Source: Chryseobacterium fluminis
GTDB lineage: Bacteria > Bacteroidota > Bacteroidia > Flavobacteriales > Weeksellaceae
Length of the DNA: 64,000 nt
Assembly (NCBI RefSeq): GCF_026314945.1
Contig: NZ_CP111121.1
Coordinates: 1,550,001 to 1,614,000 of the forward strand
Direction of reading: 5' to 3'
The translations under genes were made by a program, and so were the position numbers. Shown here piece by piece: positions 48,601 to 60,100 of the stretch. Within the stretch, counting starts at the first letter, position 1, and each line of letters begins with the position of its first letter. The notes under the pieces were generated by a model, which made no database searches, was not told the DNA's origin, and was given only the letters and a program-made list of their open reading frames with translations.

Positions 48601-50499
48601 CGCGTCATACTCCATCGTAAGTCTCACCAAAGTCTTGTCCGCAGCAGGGTTTTGATTATACAGGGCCTGTTCGTTGACTGAAGTCAGCAGTAAAGGAAGC
48701 TCCTGCTGAATCAGAAAGGCGTTCACGCTGGATGGCGGTAACAATCCATTGGCAGGTTTGATGCTGGATTCTACCTGATAGGTCTCCAGCGATGTGGCGG
48801 ATCTTGAGAACCAGTTGACTCCGTAAGATCCATAGACATGCCTGCCGGATCTTTTCTGTTTATGAACATAGGCAGGGTTCCCAAAGTCAGGAAGGGCAAT
48901 GGCTATGGTTTCATTATGGGCTTTTTCACCGTTGGAAAATACATTCACATAGTTCGGGTCATGAGCAAGCTCAGGAAGTCTCCAATCGGTCTCCTCATTC
49001 ATCCTGTATTCTATTCCCACATTCACGGGATAGGTGAATTTTGACATGTCGAATTCTTCCGGTGAATAGTAGAAAGGGCTGTTGGAAGGCTCATCCGGGG
49101 AGAGCTCATGGATCATTAAACTCATGTATCTTGAGGCGCCGTCATAGGTATATCCACTGGCATCCGTCAGGCTGCTCATGGTAACCCCTGCCGCAGGATC
49201 GGCGGAAACAATACCCGGTACCGGCTTCTTAAGCTTCACCGGTAAACAGGTGCGCTCATCTGTTAGGGAAGTAGGTAGGGTAAAGGCAACGTGAGTCACC
49301 TCATTCATCCCCTGCCCGTTACCCAGGTCGGCTAAGGTTACATAATGAGCGGCATACATATACTGCTCGCCACTGTAGATTTCATCGGTAATGTCCATAT
49401 GTCCCAATCCCAGCATTCTTGCCACGTGGAAATCCAGAGCGGCCATCTGAAGAATATTGAAATGAGAGACTTCCAGCGGATTAGGATCGTTAAAATTATC
49501 TTCAGGATAATAATAGTCCAAAGCCAACGGATTGCTCGCCGATTCGCTTAAATGGATATATTTCTCCACGGAGTCCCTGATGCTGGTTTCAGGGTCTTTG
49601 GTATCATCATACCACTTAGACTGGTAGTTTCTGATATTCACAAATTCCCCGTCATTGTATCTGGGCCAGGCGGCATGCACCGTACGGTTACCCGAATCCT
49701 GCTCCAGCCTTTTATAAGCTTCGTCGTCTTTGGTGGTAAGGGCAAATTTACCGATTTCTTCCCAGCCTTCTCTCTGGGCAATATCCTCGTAGAATTCGAA
49801 ATCTATTTTGGTAATAAGATTATCCGGTAATGAGACAAAACGGACGCTTCTGGCATTTTCGGCAAAAAACTTATCTCTGAAATTGGCGATCGTCTGGCGG
49901 AAGGTAACGTTCTTCGGAAGGTTCTGCTTATTGGTTTCCACCGAGAGAATTTCCGTTTTCATCCCCTCGATCACTGTATCGTTTTCGGGGGTAAACTGCA
50001 CGGCGAAGAATAAAGCATCCTTCGATTCTACTTCAATAAGGTTGTTCCCATATTGCTGCAGGAAGGCATAAGGATCATTGAAAGGATCATAATTTGCTCT
50101 TACTTCGTTATATTTAGTGGTATTTCTAAAATACACATAAAACATTCTCCCGTCGCGCTTCCCGCTGGAATACAGCCATAAAGCTTCTGAGTCTACCACC
50201 GTACTCGGGGAAGAGGTAAGATATAAAGTAGTGGCTATAGGTTCGTAACGAAGTCTGAAGAGTCTTATATAGTCATCCTGCTTGTTGAAACCTTCAGGAG
50301 AGCCTTGGTAGGCGTCTCCTTTAGGTAAATGTTCTCCGGCAGCTCCCTTAAGCATCCATCTTAAATGGATGCCCGCAGTACTGTCTTCTCCTCTTGATCC
50401 CGCAGCCTGAATATATAAACAATCTGACTGTAAAAAGGTATTATTCATCGGTAATGAGGCAGCGGCCACATTAGGTATAGTATTGGTATTGAAAGACAT
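45646..50499 (-). CDS. Giant hypothetical protein, 1617 aa
   Basis: This long protein has no signal peptide or membrane segments. It is acidic-to-neutral and beta-rich, with few Cys. The N-terminus includes CLYIQAAGSRGEDSTAGIHL, which looks like a structural domain. The C-terminal third (from about 1230) has fibronectin-III-like strands (PEIKSVIPVLENPANGVSPA, DPLYYRVTVEAEVEYAEAKY, GLLSWKEQCYKGKYHLYKMN). I do not recognise the family. The start is 2 bp after the 2183-aa gene's stop, so the two are coupled and probably made in proportion. Codon and base composition look richer in G+C than the RT island but similar to the neighbouring giant genes. Confidence 0.7.
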   Translation of the reverse strand: MSFNTNTIPNVAAASLPMNNTFLQSDCLYIQAAGSRGEDSTAGIHLRWMLKGAAGEHLPKGDAYQGSPEGFNKQDDYIRLFRLRYEPIATTLYLTSSPSTVVDSEALWLYSSGKRDGRMFYVYFRNTTKYNEVRANYDPFNDPYAFLQQYGNNLIEVESKDALFFAVQFTPENDTVIEGMKTEILSVETNKQNLPKNVTFRQTIANFRDKFFAENARSVRFVSLPDNLITKIDFEFYEDIAQREGWEEIGKFALTTKDDEAYKRLEQDSGNRTVHAAWPRYNDGEFVNIRNYQSKWYDDTKDPETSIRDSVEKYIHLSESASNPLALDYYYPEDNFNDPNPLEVSHFNILQMAALDFHVARMLGLGHMDITDEIYSGEQYMYAAHYVTLADLGNGQGMNEVTHVAFTLPTSLTDERTCLPVKLKKPVPGIVSADPAAGVTMSSLTDASGYTYDGASRYMSLMIHELSPDEPSNSPFYYSPEEFDMSKFTYPVNVGIEYRMNEETDWRLPELAHDPNYVNVFSNGEKAHNETIAIALPDFGNPAYVHKQKRSGRHVYGSYGVNWFSRSATSLETYQVESSIKPANGLLPPSSVNAFLIQQELPLLLTSVNEQALYNQNPAADKTLVRLTMEYDASQDMITYQKAVNGEEVSDFSPLPDAEELFADHIEVFFRPEIPNRVFGAIESVTDLPGNPLVSVIKTKALVLSSTGATAATAQTLKPTIAVADFPKYVGGVFSVGTDDYIIHNIVSGTNPDYPVFHILKKQVGNAFGQNTAMPFDPANFTVPVANESLMVVENMQNPSTWGAVNPHPLKIKIGDGWPVHTEEKTIESGQAPDTTYNTYFRKYRGINRTAVMTKVIDLDPVTHQPLPFTGLYEINFPGFNLGNHPQYATVAGQDSVQWYRGSIRVERYGVQNQEKAVLKVIRIDNIGAGNGDLKIFALDESFATNPLLPVAMPGITTEVNFYPGYRAYLHHNVPCRLTKEDIIPQDDALEKYSIFGTRTVDLTYVDYKSRISIPTMMFGRKIEAPMAPEMPMGSKYATRPDTFGRSSYAFTNTYQHKPFSVMFLRSNDDILLSSLYKHTQDYNASPEPNSVEDIREKNNDDFFNDRLSELANCIFNSDATQFNLHNGYRLPIPNSPDLLKGINLFIADHNEHYSPAIPALTESAYNNIQTLSQVIIPADPGGTFGKVAFLDFVKQTIRNTFVPLTEVPILYQFVKGGDYQPIPKAQVIRDKNGTLLTPGNDVNGEFDMAPMMKILETTPKHKTLFVDYTLDGASKSVYFYAVKETNAQLVQSEMSEVIGPVKMVNSFPLKTPEIKSVIPVLENPANGVSPAMKVNINTYNKVYNVKKTKLYRALTMQDAVSVRTMELVHELAIEDTMSDDGVWTLQDSFDDLTQVPFSDPLYYRVTVEAEVEYAEAKYTTTQSDVIVTEYAPSEASKIMITMMTENVLPGAPELQFESDAVSGNVVTSGLLSWKEQCYKGKYHLYKMNNQGNWKELARMNVLPSNASKVQLYLFENDPLTNTESWMAKDIFDITDGTMFLRLQKIGLDPLTVKDAEGNPVYHHFKVVTENTSGMFSKEDRIITLYNPNSSAQIGGISTDGTDGMIIEQTFVVRPNV

Positions 50500-50501
50500 G
50501 T

Positions 50502-53500
50502 TTATGAGTTTATTTTAATATTTTCAGCAATAACTGTACTTGATTTTTTATATTTTGTTCCGTCCCAAACTTTATAGATGAATTTAAAATTCAGTTCGGT
50601 AGCGGTGATGGATTTCGCGGTATTCATCACTAAAGCCTGTGAATAGTCTTTGGAATAAATTACCTTATAATCGGAATTCAGAACCGGTTTCCCTGAGCTG
50701 TTGAAATTCACGACTTCAATCATTCCTTCCTGAGTGACTACAGGCGGAGTGGCCAACGTATGCACTGTTACCACCTCTTCTACAGGAATTTTAGGATGGT
50801 TGAACGGTTCTGGGTTCCGGATTAAAACCGCAACCACCTGCCCGGTATCCGAATCTGTGATTTTATTGAATTCCGTGGTCGGAGCATCCTCCTGAGGAGT
50901 AATCCCGAACAGACCCTGGACAATCCTGTCAAACGGATGCTGGTACTGGGTTTCAATGGCTTTACTTAAGGAATTAGTGCAGACTTCTTTCGGTTTGGTC
51001 CTGATAATATCCCAGGCTGCCGTGAGTTTATTCGGCGCTATGGATTTTTCAATAGAATAGACTGCCTGTCTGATCCCGGCCAGTCCGTTTTCACCCTCAT
51101 AGCCAATGAAACAGCTCTTTACCTGCTCTTCAAAGTTCTTATAGCGCGAGGTCTGGAACACAAACTTATGGACTTCTTTAGCATATTTCTGCTTCAGCTC
51201 TTCGGTAATATTCATCAGATCAACCCCGGGCTCATCGCCCCAGTACAGGTTAAGAACCTGGGCCGTATACAGCTTCTGTGGTTTTAATTTTTTAGGTCGG
51301 GCCACACGGTAGATCGATTTTGGCGTAGTGAGGGTAATATCTCCGATACAGCTCTGTCCGTTATTGAGCATATTTGCATACTGGCTCAGTACCGGCGGAA
51401 TGGCAGGGTTATCATCGGTTAACCATTCTTCAAAGGTTTGGGAAATCTCACTTGGAGAGGTTTCAATGAACTGTTCGGTAGCATCAATATACGGTGGATT
51501 GACCACCGAAATACCTTCTACCGGATCTTTGATGATAATCTTCATCGTTCCTCCAAGGGGCTTAAGGCCTTTATATTCATGCCAGCCATCTAATAATTTA
51601 GAGACATAACTCGAGGTAAAATACATGGAGATTTCTGTCGTATCATCCTGGTAGAATAAAGGCTTGGCATTCACCAGGTTCCCGTCTGCATTGGGATAAG
51701 ACCGCTGGTAATCGATATATGCTCTGAGTGAGGTATGCGGATACTGATCCGGATGGGCAGTCTGCTGCTCAATGGTGTTCCCGCCGGTATCGCGAAGCAC
51801 TCCTGTTGTGTCTTCTAAAATATGAACCGAGCCGTCAGGATTTTTAATCTCAATATCACCATAGGTAGCATTGCGGTCCAGGTGGAAGAAGCCAAGGGGC
51901 CCTGCCGTACGGAATGCATAACCGTAATGATACGGCTGCTGAACGGTATTATCTACTTTATCCTGAAGGGTAAACTTCACGTAATACGCAGTATCCGGTC
52001 GCCAGATCGGCTGTACGGAATGGGTGATCGCATCTACTGCAGCCTGGGTTTGGGCTTCGATTGCCTCCTGAGAAGGAATACTGAGGTTAAATTCATAGTC
52101 TTCTACCGATAGCCATTTAACTTCATGGAACAGCGTAAAGCATTTCTTATTACTGGAGCAGTTGCCAAGATCTTTCAGAATCGAAATGATATCTTCACAC
52201 GCCTGGTTGTAGGCCCCTATATTGGTCACATACATCGTCCAGCCACCCAATAAAACAGTACTGATGGTAGAGATCTGTCTGGCAAGAAGGTTTCGCAGGT
52301 AAGAATATCCCGGCGTATTGGCAACAAAGGCATTATAAGCATCGAATAATGGCGATTGGCTTAATCCTGTCCGGTCATTGAACAGCCCGAACTCCTTGGT
52401 GGAAAGTTCCGTACTCAGGTTACACAATCGGGAATCTGTACAAGGATTCATATCCAGAGATAATCTTTCAACCTGTCGGAACTTGGACTTCATCTTTTCA
52501 AAACGCTCAATGATGCCTGAGATATCATCCGGGTTCGATGCTACATATTCGGAAAGCGCATCCAGAAGTTTTGCATACTGGCTCAGATATATCGTAAAAA
52601 TCGCAGAGCCGATGCCGTACGACTGCAGAGAAGATAACATTGAGTGGAACACGCCCGTATCTAATCTTTTCCTGATAAAATCGGCATATTCCAGACCGGT
52701 AGCAGCCCCGCCTCTTCTCTTGAAAGGAACAAAGAAATTATTGTTATAATGGCCCAGGATATCAGGGTAGTATTTACACATTGCCTCTTCTTTATCCCGT
52801 CTTGCTCCGTCGCATCCCACGGATTGGTATTTTTCCAGCTGGGACTGCAGACTCATATACTGCTGCCAGTTGCTGGGCTGCACCTGGCCTACGTAGCCGC
52901 CCTGCGAGAGGGCCTGCTGGTAACCCTGTTGCATCAGTACTGCCATCTGCTCCTGAATCAGGTTAATCTGCACAGAATCTGTAACATCAGGAATGATCAC
53001 AATTTTTGTAATTCCTTTACTCGCAATAGGCTCAGGAACAACCACCCGATCGCTCAGCTCTGCTTTGGAGTAATAGATCTCATCCATATCGTACTGAACA
53101 AAAGACTGGCTGTCATCAATTAGCGGACTGAAATACTGGATCTTTAATCCTGTACTGTACGTACTTAGCTTAAGTTCTACCTTTTGAGATGGTGCCGGAA
53201 GCATGATCGTAAGATGCGAGGTATTCTTAAATTCCAGCGACTGATCGAATCCGTGCATATTCACGGCATCGGATACTTTGCCCGAGTCGCCCTGCATGAC
53301 AGGGTTCCCGTAAATATCTACGGTGTACTGAACATCTCCCGAAATCTGGTATGAAGCGCCTTTACTCTGGAAGAAGCTGTTGCTGGAAGCATAATACTGG
53401 GTATTCAAAGGCTTATCCAAGAAGTCAGAAACCGAATCGTCGATATCCTGGCCCTCACAGAACAGTGTGGAAGGCATTACGCCATACTGTTCAGGAATAA

Positions 53501-56500
53501 ACCATCCCGGGTTCCCCTGCTCCGTGTAGGAGAACGGCGTCATGCCCAGAATACGGATCGCATTGTACTGATTGTCTTTTTTCTGCCATTGTCCTGCTTT
53601 GGCAGCATCAAGATACGTATTACCAGGATCCATCGCTTTGAACGGGTTATATTGGATCCAGCCTGCAGAAATTACTGCCCCGGTTACAGGATCGGTATGG
53701 GGATGTTCTTTGTAGGCACTGATCTCGATGCTTTCAAGGGTATACTGGTGTTTAACCTGTCTCAGCTCAAGACCTTTCATCACTTTATCCGGCGGGATGA
53801 GATCTACGGCATTACCCGCAGCGCTGGTATAACCCCCGATAATCTCATTGGCTGCTAAGCTCGGAATTAAGCCCTTGGTACTTTTAATATCGATATAGGT
53901 ATCCAGAGGTACGACTTTGGTAATGGTACTCACAGCCGGATAAGCCTGAGGATCAGCAACCTGCTGAAGATCAAAGGTTTCATTGGTAAGCATACTCACT
54001 CCCTTAACCAGACTCTCGCTCTGTCCTGGGATTTCCGTAAACGGATTCACAGGATCTCTTCTGACGGTTTTATTAAACTCCCACTTAAGTTCGATCTTGG
54101 CACTGAAGCTGAGCTTAAAGAACAGGATCTTGATCTTAAAGGCCACACTGAAGGCTCCGTAAATCAGGAACGGTTCAGGAGATTCTACAGCCAGGAGAAT
54201 CGTGACGGAAGCATAGATCCGGATGATCTTTACATCGATATCGATCGTTAAGCCGGCTTCGAAGTAAGCTCCCATCTGCGGCTTCTGGAAACTGATCTTG
54301 CCCCCTAGCTCAAGGTAAGCCAAAACGAAGATCTTAATCGGTCCGAATTTCCTGTCGAACCTGAACTCGCCTCTGGCTCCGGCTTCGATTCCTTTGCCTG
54401 AAATCATCAGGAAGGCTTTCAGCGTAAAGAGGTTCTTTAAAAGACTCGCGGTGATAGGAGCCTGTTTGGTTCCGAAATTAATATACCACGCCGATGGGTT
54501 ATTAAAGAAGAAACCGGCCTGGATCTCCGCGTAAAGCTTGATGATATCCCCGGAACTTTCAGGGAATTTATAGTCTGCCCCGAAACCGAACTCCAAAGAG
54601 TTGTCCCCGAAAATAAAGAAGGCAAAGAATGGAGGATCATCCTGATAAGTTACCCTGCTGGATAAAAGCTTCATCCTGGCATCCACCATTACCATTGATG
54701 GTAAGGATAACAGCAGCATCGCATTGGCGGAGATGATATTTCCATTGGCCATCGTATCACCCAAAAGGGCGCCTACTCCTAACGAGAACGGGAAATTATA
54801 ATCCTCGGTCTTGTCGGGACGGCTGAATTTATCAACCCCAACGCCTCTTTCAGGAGCCGTATAATACTGGTACCACGTATTGTCAGAGGTCATCCCGATC
54901 GCTGCTTTTTCAGCGACATAACGGTAGCCCAACAGGCCGCGGAAACCGTAAATGGATACGGGACCCAGGGCAATAGGGTTTGGAAGTTCAATGTGCGCAT
55001 CGATTAAAAATGCAGGGTATTTGGGTGCTAAACGCATGTCTACCCCACCCGTAATTCTCGGGTTTTTGACCTTTAAGCTCACCCCACCCTTGTATTCCTG
55101 GAATTCGCCAGGCTCAGGGATCGACAGCCACCCTTTAATTGAAACCGTAGGGTCACTTGAGTTGGCTGGAATGATCATATCCACATGGATCGTCTGGATA
55201 TGAAGGTAAGAATCACGCGGTCCGTCATCAACGGTATAATAGAACTTAATCCCGTCACCACGGGCATCGATCCCGGCAACGCCGATGCTCACACCTCCAT
55301 CAAAGCCAAAATAGTTATACTTACGGATCACTCCGCCTTTTTCACGCTCATGGGAACCGAAGTGGATCGCAGTAACCGACACATCAACAGGTCCAATTGG
55401 CAGCTTGATAGGCTTGGGAAGGGTCATATTACCCCCGTTTACCCTGAAATCGATATGCCCGTCGCTGTAAATCCTAAGCGCAGAAATACTCAGCGTCTGG
55501 CCTTTTAATAGACCACCCAACAAGTCGTCCACAAACTCTACGTCAGCGGAAGCGCCGATAAACAGCTTGCCGTCTTCTTTGCCGAGCTCTACGGATTTTA
55601 AATGCAGGGTGAAAACACCCGGCAAAGTAATCTTAGGATCGAATGGAGGAACAGCAGCAGCGGTTAAAAGGAAATCGCCATCGGCATCCAAATGTCCTGT
55701 GACATCTATTCTTGCTGCATTATTACTGGAATCTTTGAATTTTTCAAGGACCAGCTGAGCTTTAATATTGGAGGAAACGATATCACTTTGTTTAAAGGTA
55801 ATATCGAATGAATTAAAACCGATACTCCAGCCTTCCATATTGGCATACAAATAGTTATCACTTGCAACCGGAGTTCCGTTAATGGCCTCCAGGCCAATCG
55901 TTCCGGAAATACCTCCGGTTCCTACCAAGAGATCATTTCCATAGATTTGAAGGGTTGTATTATTAACATTTTTAAACCACTTGGAAGGCAGTGCGATTGC
56001 CGCTCTTTTAGCATATACTCCTTTAAAATTATCCGGTCTTCCGTCTATGATGGCTTCCGGAATATTGGAATCTGAACTCAAATCGATTTTAAGCTGTTCA
56101 AATTCAGCGATAAGCCCTGTATTCCCGATCATTGACCGGTTCAGATTAAAACTGTTTTCTTTATAAAATTTTAATCCACTGTCAGAAGAATAGTTCAGCG
56201 TTCCTACATCAAAAGTGAGATAGCTGTGATAAGGCTCCGGTAAAGGTTCGTCTAACTCAAGGTTCGGGTCCTGTCCTGTATTAACGGGAGTTAACCACTT
56301 TCTTGGGAATCTTAACCCCAGGCTTAAATCAGAGATTGTTGCCTGAAAATGGAGTTTAATCAATTCTTTGATATTATCTTCCACATTATCAACAATATCA
56401 CTGAAAAGTTTTTTAAGCCTTGTCACTCCTTCACTGAATCCGTTACCTTCAATATATGATTTAATGATAACATCTATGATATCAAGATCATAAGATTCGA

Positions 56501-57053
56501 TAGAATCTGCAAGGCTCTGCAGCTGATCCTCCTCTAATGCATTAGGATCATAGCTGATAACGGTATTATAGTCGTTATTAATTTTGTTAATCAGCGTTTC
56601 TACAGCGTTTACTTCCGGAATAAATGTAACGATAACATTTCTTAAAAGGTCCTGCGGTGTAATTTCGGCTAATTCGAATAGTATCTGAAAAAGCGTCACA
56701 AGAGTATTATCGAACGAGTCTAAGGTGAATTGTTTTACATAACGGATAATTTTCCAGTTGTAATCTACTGAAACGGCCACTTCAGTAGTACCGACAGCGG
56801 TAGGATTTACCACTAATTTCATACTGTCGTCCCCTCCTAAAAAAGGGAGATTTATTCCGAGCTGTGTCAGAAACACAATTTTAAGGGAATAGTGACCAGA
56901 AGAACCATCAGGAGAAGTGTACAGATGTATATCTTTTGCATAGAGATTACCGAAGATACTTTCTAAAGCCTGTCTCACACCATCAAGCTGGTCAGGTATA
57001 TTATCTATCGGCAGAACATCGCTCAGCCGAGGATAGATTAATGAATTACTCAT
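50502..57053 (-). CDS. Giant hypothetical protein, 2183 aa, beta-rich (DUF6603-like N-terminal half)
   Basis: No signal peptide. An alpha-helical N-terminal region (about 1-260) precedes about 800 residues of repeated amphipathic beta strands (for example SIGFNSFDITFKQSDIVSSN, LPIGPVDVSVTAIHFGSHE, LGPVSIYGFRGLLGYRYV, IYASVTILLAVESPEPFLIY). These recall long beta-sheet proteins and the DUF6603 type, judged by eye only. The C-terminal half (from about 1050) is mixed, with a helical, Cys-containing part near 1420-1640. It follows the PG-binding/LysM protein gene by 120 bp. It could be a large structural shell, scaffold or cargo; no activity is recognisable. Confidence 0.65.
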   Translation of the reverse strand: MSNSLIYPRLSDVLPIDNIPDQLDGVRQALESIFGNLYAKDIHLYTSPDGSSGHYSLKIVFLTQLGINLPFLGGDDSMKLVVNPTAVGTTEVAVSVDYNWKIIRYVKQFTLDSFDNTLVTLFQILFELAEITPQDLLRNVIVTFIPEVNAVETLINKINNDYNTVISYDPNALEEDQLQSLADSIESYDLDIIDVIIKSYIEGNGFSEGVTRLKKLFSDIVDNVEDNIKELIKLHFQATISDLSLGLRFPRKWLTPVNTGQDPNLELDEPLPEPYHSYLTFDVGTLNYSSDSGLKFYKENSFNLNRSMIGNTGLIAEFEQLKIDLSSDSNIPEAIIDGRPDNFKGVYAKRAAIALPSKWFKNVNNTTLQIYGNDLLVGTGGISGTIGLEAINGTPVASDNYLYANMEGWSIGFNSFDITFKQSDIVSSNIKAQLVLEKFKDSSNNAARIDVTGHLDADGDFLLTAAAVPPFDPKITLPGVFTLHLKSVELGKEDGKLFIGASADVEFVDDLLGGLLKGQTLSISALRIYSDGHIDFRVNGGNMTLPKPIKLPIGPVDVSVTAIHFGSHEREKGGVIRKYNYFGFDGGVSIGVAGIDARGDGIKFYYTVDDGPRDSYLHIQTIHVDMIIPANSSDPTVSIKGWLSIPEPGEFQEYKGGVSLKVKNPRITGGVDMRLAPKYPAFLIDAHIELPNPIALGPVSIYGFRGLLGYRYVAEKAAIGMTSDNTWYQYYTAPERGVGVDKFSRPDKTEDYNFPFSLGVGALLGDTMANGNIISANAMLLLSLPSMVMVDARMKLLSSRVTYQDDPPFFAFFIFGDNSLEFGFGADYKFPESSGDIIKLYAEIQAGFFFNNPSAWYINFGTKQAPITASLLKNLFTLKAFLMISGKGIEAGARGEFRFDRKFGPIKIFVLAYLELGGKISFQKPQMGAYFEAGLTIDIDVKIIRIYASVTILLAVESPEPFLIYGAFSVAFKIKILFFKLSFSAKIELKWEFNKTVRRDPVNPFTEIPGQSESLVKGVSMLTNETFDLQQVADPQAYPAVSTITKVVPLDTYIDIKSTKGLIPSLAANEIIGGYTSAAGNAVDLIPPDKVMKGLELRQVKHQYTLESIEISAYKEHPHTDPVTGAVISAGWIQYNPFKAMDPGNTYLDAAKAGQWQKKDNQYNAIRILGMTPFSYTEQGNPGWFIPEQYGVMPSTLFCEGQDIDDSVSDFLDKPLNTQYYASSNSFFQSKGASYQISGDVQYTVDIYGNPVMQGDSGKVSDAVNMHGFDQSLEFKNTSHLTIMLPAPSQKVELKLSTYSTGLKIQYFSPLIDDSQSFVQYDMDEIYYSKAELSDRVVVPEPIASKGITKIVIIPDVTDSVQINLIQEQMAVLMQQGYQQALSQGGYVGQVQPSNWQQYMSLQSQLEKYQSVGCDGARRDKEEAMCKYYPDILGHYNNNFFVPFKRRGGAATGLEYADFIRKRLDTGVFHSMLSSLQSYGIGSAIFTIYLSQYAKLLDALSEYVASNPDDISGIIERFEKMKSKFRQVERLSLDMNPCTDSRLCNLSTELSTKEFGLFNDRTGLSQSPLFDAYNAFVANTPGYSYLRNLLARQISTISTVLLGGWTMYVTNIGAYNQACEDIISILKDLGNCSSNKKCFTLFHEVKWLSVEDYEFNLSIPSQEAIEAQTQAAVDAITHSVQPIWRPDTAYYVKFTLQDKVDNTVQQPYHYGYAFRTAGPLGFFHLDRNATYGDIEIKNPDGSVHILEDTTGVLRDTGGNTIEQQTAHPDQYPHTSLRAYIDYQRSYPNADGNLVNAKPLFYQDDTTEISMYFTSSYVSKLLDGWHEYKGLKPLGGTMKIIIKDPVEGISVVNPPYIDATEQFIETSPSEISQTFEEWLTDDNPAIPPVLSQYANMLNNGQSCIGDITLTTPKSIYRVARPKKLKPQKLYTAQVLNLYWGDEPGVDLMNITEELKQKYAKEVHKFVFQTSRYKNFEEQVKSCFIGYEGENGLAGIRQAVYSIEKSIAPNKLTAAWDIIRTKPKEVCTNSLSKAIETQYQHPFDRIVQGLFGITPQEDAPTTEFNKITDSDTGQVVAVLIRNPEPFNHPKIPVEEVVTVHTLATPPVVTQEGMIEVVNFNSSGKPVLNSDYKVIYSKDYSQALVMNTAKSITATELNFKFIYKVWDGTKYKKSSTVIAENIKINS

Positions 57054-57173
57054 ATTTTGTATTTTGGATGAGATTATTAATAGTTTAAATGATTGGGATA
57101 CTGATTTTTCGGCAAGGGATTACCGGAATCAGTTATAAAATGATTCTAAGCGCTTAGAATATGTATTAAGAAA

Positions 57174-60100
57174 TTATTTTGAAGGCTCGAATAAAAGATC
57201 GGTTATCTTTCTGTAGTCCTGACCTAAGGTATGTCTGATAAGTTCAATTAAACCTCTCATCGGATCATCGCTTGCCAGCACGGTCATCTGATTTTTGTCG
57301 ATCAGCAGACTTCTGTCGAACAATCCTCCCTGCAGATCGATAGTCACTGCTTCTTTAGCTACCGCTTCTCCCAATTTAGCATTCACTGTTGCGGCTGCTT
57401 CAAAGCTACCTTCTAAAGCAAATGTAATTTCAAGAGAATCTACCAGAAAACGGAAAATCTTCGTAAACAGAATATCCATTACCCAGCCTGCAACCTGTAT
57501 TCCATCCCGCGTATACTCGATTGTTCTTTCAACCATAGTAAAAACTACATTAAGGTAACGTTTAACGTAATCGAGTTTATTAACATTAGATGAATTATAA
57601 TTGTATTTATCAAAAATATTGATCGTTCCGGATGACGTGCCAATATTGGTATTTTTAACCTTATTCACCAATTCATTAAGTTTTGTATTGATCGTTAAAA
57701 TGGCAAGCTGCGTCTGCTGTAAATTGGTTGTCTTTTGGAAAACAAGATAGACATTCTCATACAGCCATTTCTGGATCTCCCTCATAGTGGCCGGATTTGA
57801 ATTGATAGCCGGGTCAGATATCAGGCCGTCCCACCACATTAACAGATTTACTGTACAAAGAATGCTGTCTTTAATTAATCCGGATAACGAATTATTCTTG
57901 ATATCTAGGTTAATATCTATATCATAGGAAGCATTGAACTGCAGTCCGAGCTCCTCCATCACCAAGTCTCCTAAATTAGTATTCATAATCTTTTTGGATT
58001 TATACCATTTCGTCAGAGACTCTATGACAGTAGATTCCAAAACCGGAGCATCACCTTCAATGGCTTCTTTTTTCCGGTATTGAATGCTTTTTATTAAATT
58101 TATGGCATCCGCCGGAGTGTAAGCATCTGGATTACCAAGGATATTTAATAAAGCAGGTTTGTCCAGATGAATAAAAAACTCATCACCACCTTCCGCGTTG
58201 TAATCCACACTTCCTGTACTTGTTCCCACTTTATATAAACGGTCTTTAATTTTAAGCTTTTTAACTCCATTCACCGTCTCTTCTTCAAGTACAAACTTCG
58301 TGTAAAGGGCAATTGCTCTGTCAAATTTGAAATCGGGTAGTTCGATATCAGTATTTGTTACATCTAAAAGCTTTCGTAAACCAGGGCTGTTTTCAATTTC
58401 AATATTGGCTGCGATGGCATTTCCTAATTGTATTTCAGTGCCTGAAGGCTGCCTGGTAAGAACTTTAGGATTCAGCGCACCTTCCGGATAAGATGCTGTA
58501 TACTCCAAATCAAAACTTTTACAATCTAACCCAAATTCAAAGTTGAAATCAAGATAATGCAATATTTGATTTAATGTAGACAGATTATTTTTCTTTTCTG
58601 TCAATTCTTCATCGTCTATGAACTGATCTTCATCCCCCGGTTCTGATTTTGACCGGATATCCAATACTCCGTTAATGTTTCCGCTTGCACTTAATTTTGC
58701 TCCCAAAGTAAGATTTGCCTTTATCATGTATTGGAAAGGACTCAGGTCTACTACTTTAAAATATTGCAGTACTTTATTTGCCATCAGAGCACCTAACTGA
58801 GTCTGCGCATTTGCCATAGGTGCCATGGATGCCATACACATCGAGATAAGCGCGGTGTTATTAGGTTCTACAGGGAATTCATATTCAATTTTACCTTCTA
58901 CATATCCTAAAGCGGATGCTTCCACATCACCTTCGATCTTCAGTCCTAAATTTAATTTTTTATTTCTTTTAGCTGCTCCTAACCCTACGGTAAGCTCTAT
59001 TCCTAATGAATCATCGACACCTGCTTCAAATTTTCCCCACTGTGCCATGCAAATCACCAATTTATTTCTTTCCGTGACTTTCCGCCACATAAAAAAATCT
59101 CCTTCGGTACCTGTTTTCAGAGGAATTCCCCAAGTGACACTGGCCCCCACTTTTATGTGAGATCCAAGTCCCCTCGGCCATTTGTCCAGAAGCTGATTTC
59201 TAAGATGAACATATGCGCTTTTAAAAAAACTCAATGTTTCACGATAAAAATCCATAATTTTGTCAGCTGCTGTACTGACTGCATCATCTACAAAATCAAA
59301 AAAGACTTCTCCCAACGTTTTTCTTTGTTGAATTTCCTGTGTAATTTCGGTTCTGACATCAGGTACAGACGTAACATATGTTCCTCCTGAAAGCATAAGA
59401 TCCGGATTGAAGTTCAGATGATAATACAACATTTCAACAAATGCTTTTGATGGCACATTTATTCCCATTCCCGGCGTTACGGTCATTCCTGTTGTCACAT
59501 TTGAATATTCATTTATACTTTTTACAAAGTTGTAAAAGTTAGGCAGCTTACTGGATGATGTGCCTGATGTTGCCGGTCTTTTATTTTCATGGATAAAAAC
59601 CTTTTCCAGTTTTTTGTAAAAAGCATCATTTTTTCCAAGGTTATTAAATTTTATCGGTCCCTCTTCTCTTTTCGTATTTAAATTGAAAAAATAAAGTACC
59701 AACATATAGAATCTCACCCTTGTATCGCTGGTACTTGAAAGTCTTTTAGGAACTTTATGTACCATAACTCCCTCTCCTGTCATGTACTCAATATCATGAT
59801 CTACATAATAATATTTATTGATGATAGAATAGATATTATCTCCGTTTTTAACTTCGTAAGGTTCAGACTCCGGAAGTCTTGGTGGGGCAAATACTCTGAT
59901 TTGCTTATTATTTTTATCCCGCAACAATACCGATCCGTCATTATATTTTTTTCGACTGATATCCAGATTTTTGCCGGTAATATTATTTATTCCCGAAATC
60001 GGAACCGTGGCATTTTTCTGCCCTGTCTCTTTCAAAACCTGAACATAGTGAATACTTTTATCTTTCACTTCCACAGTTTGCATATTCTTATTCGAATCTA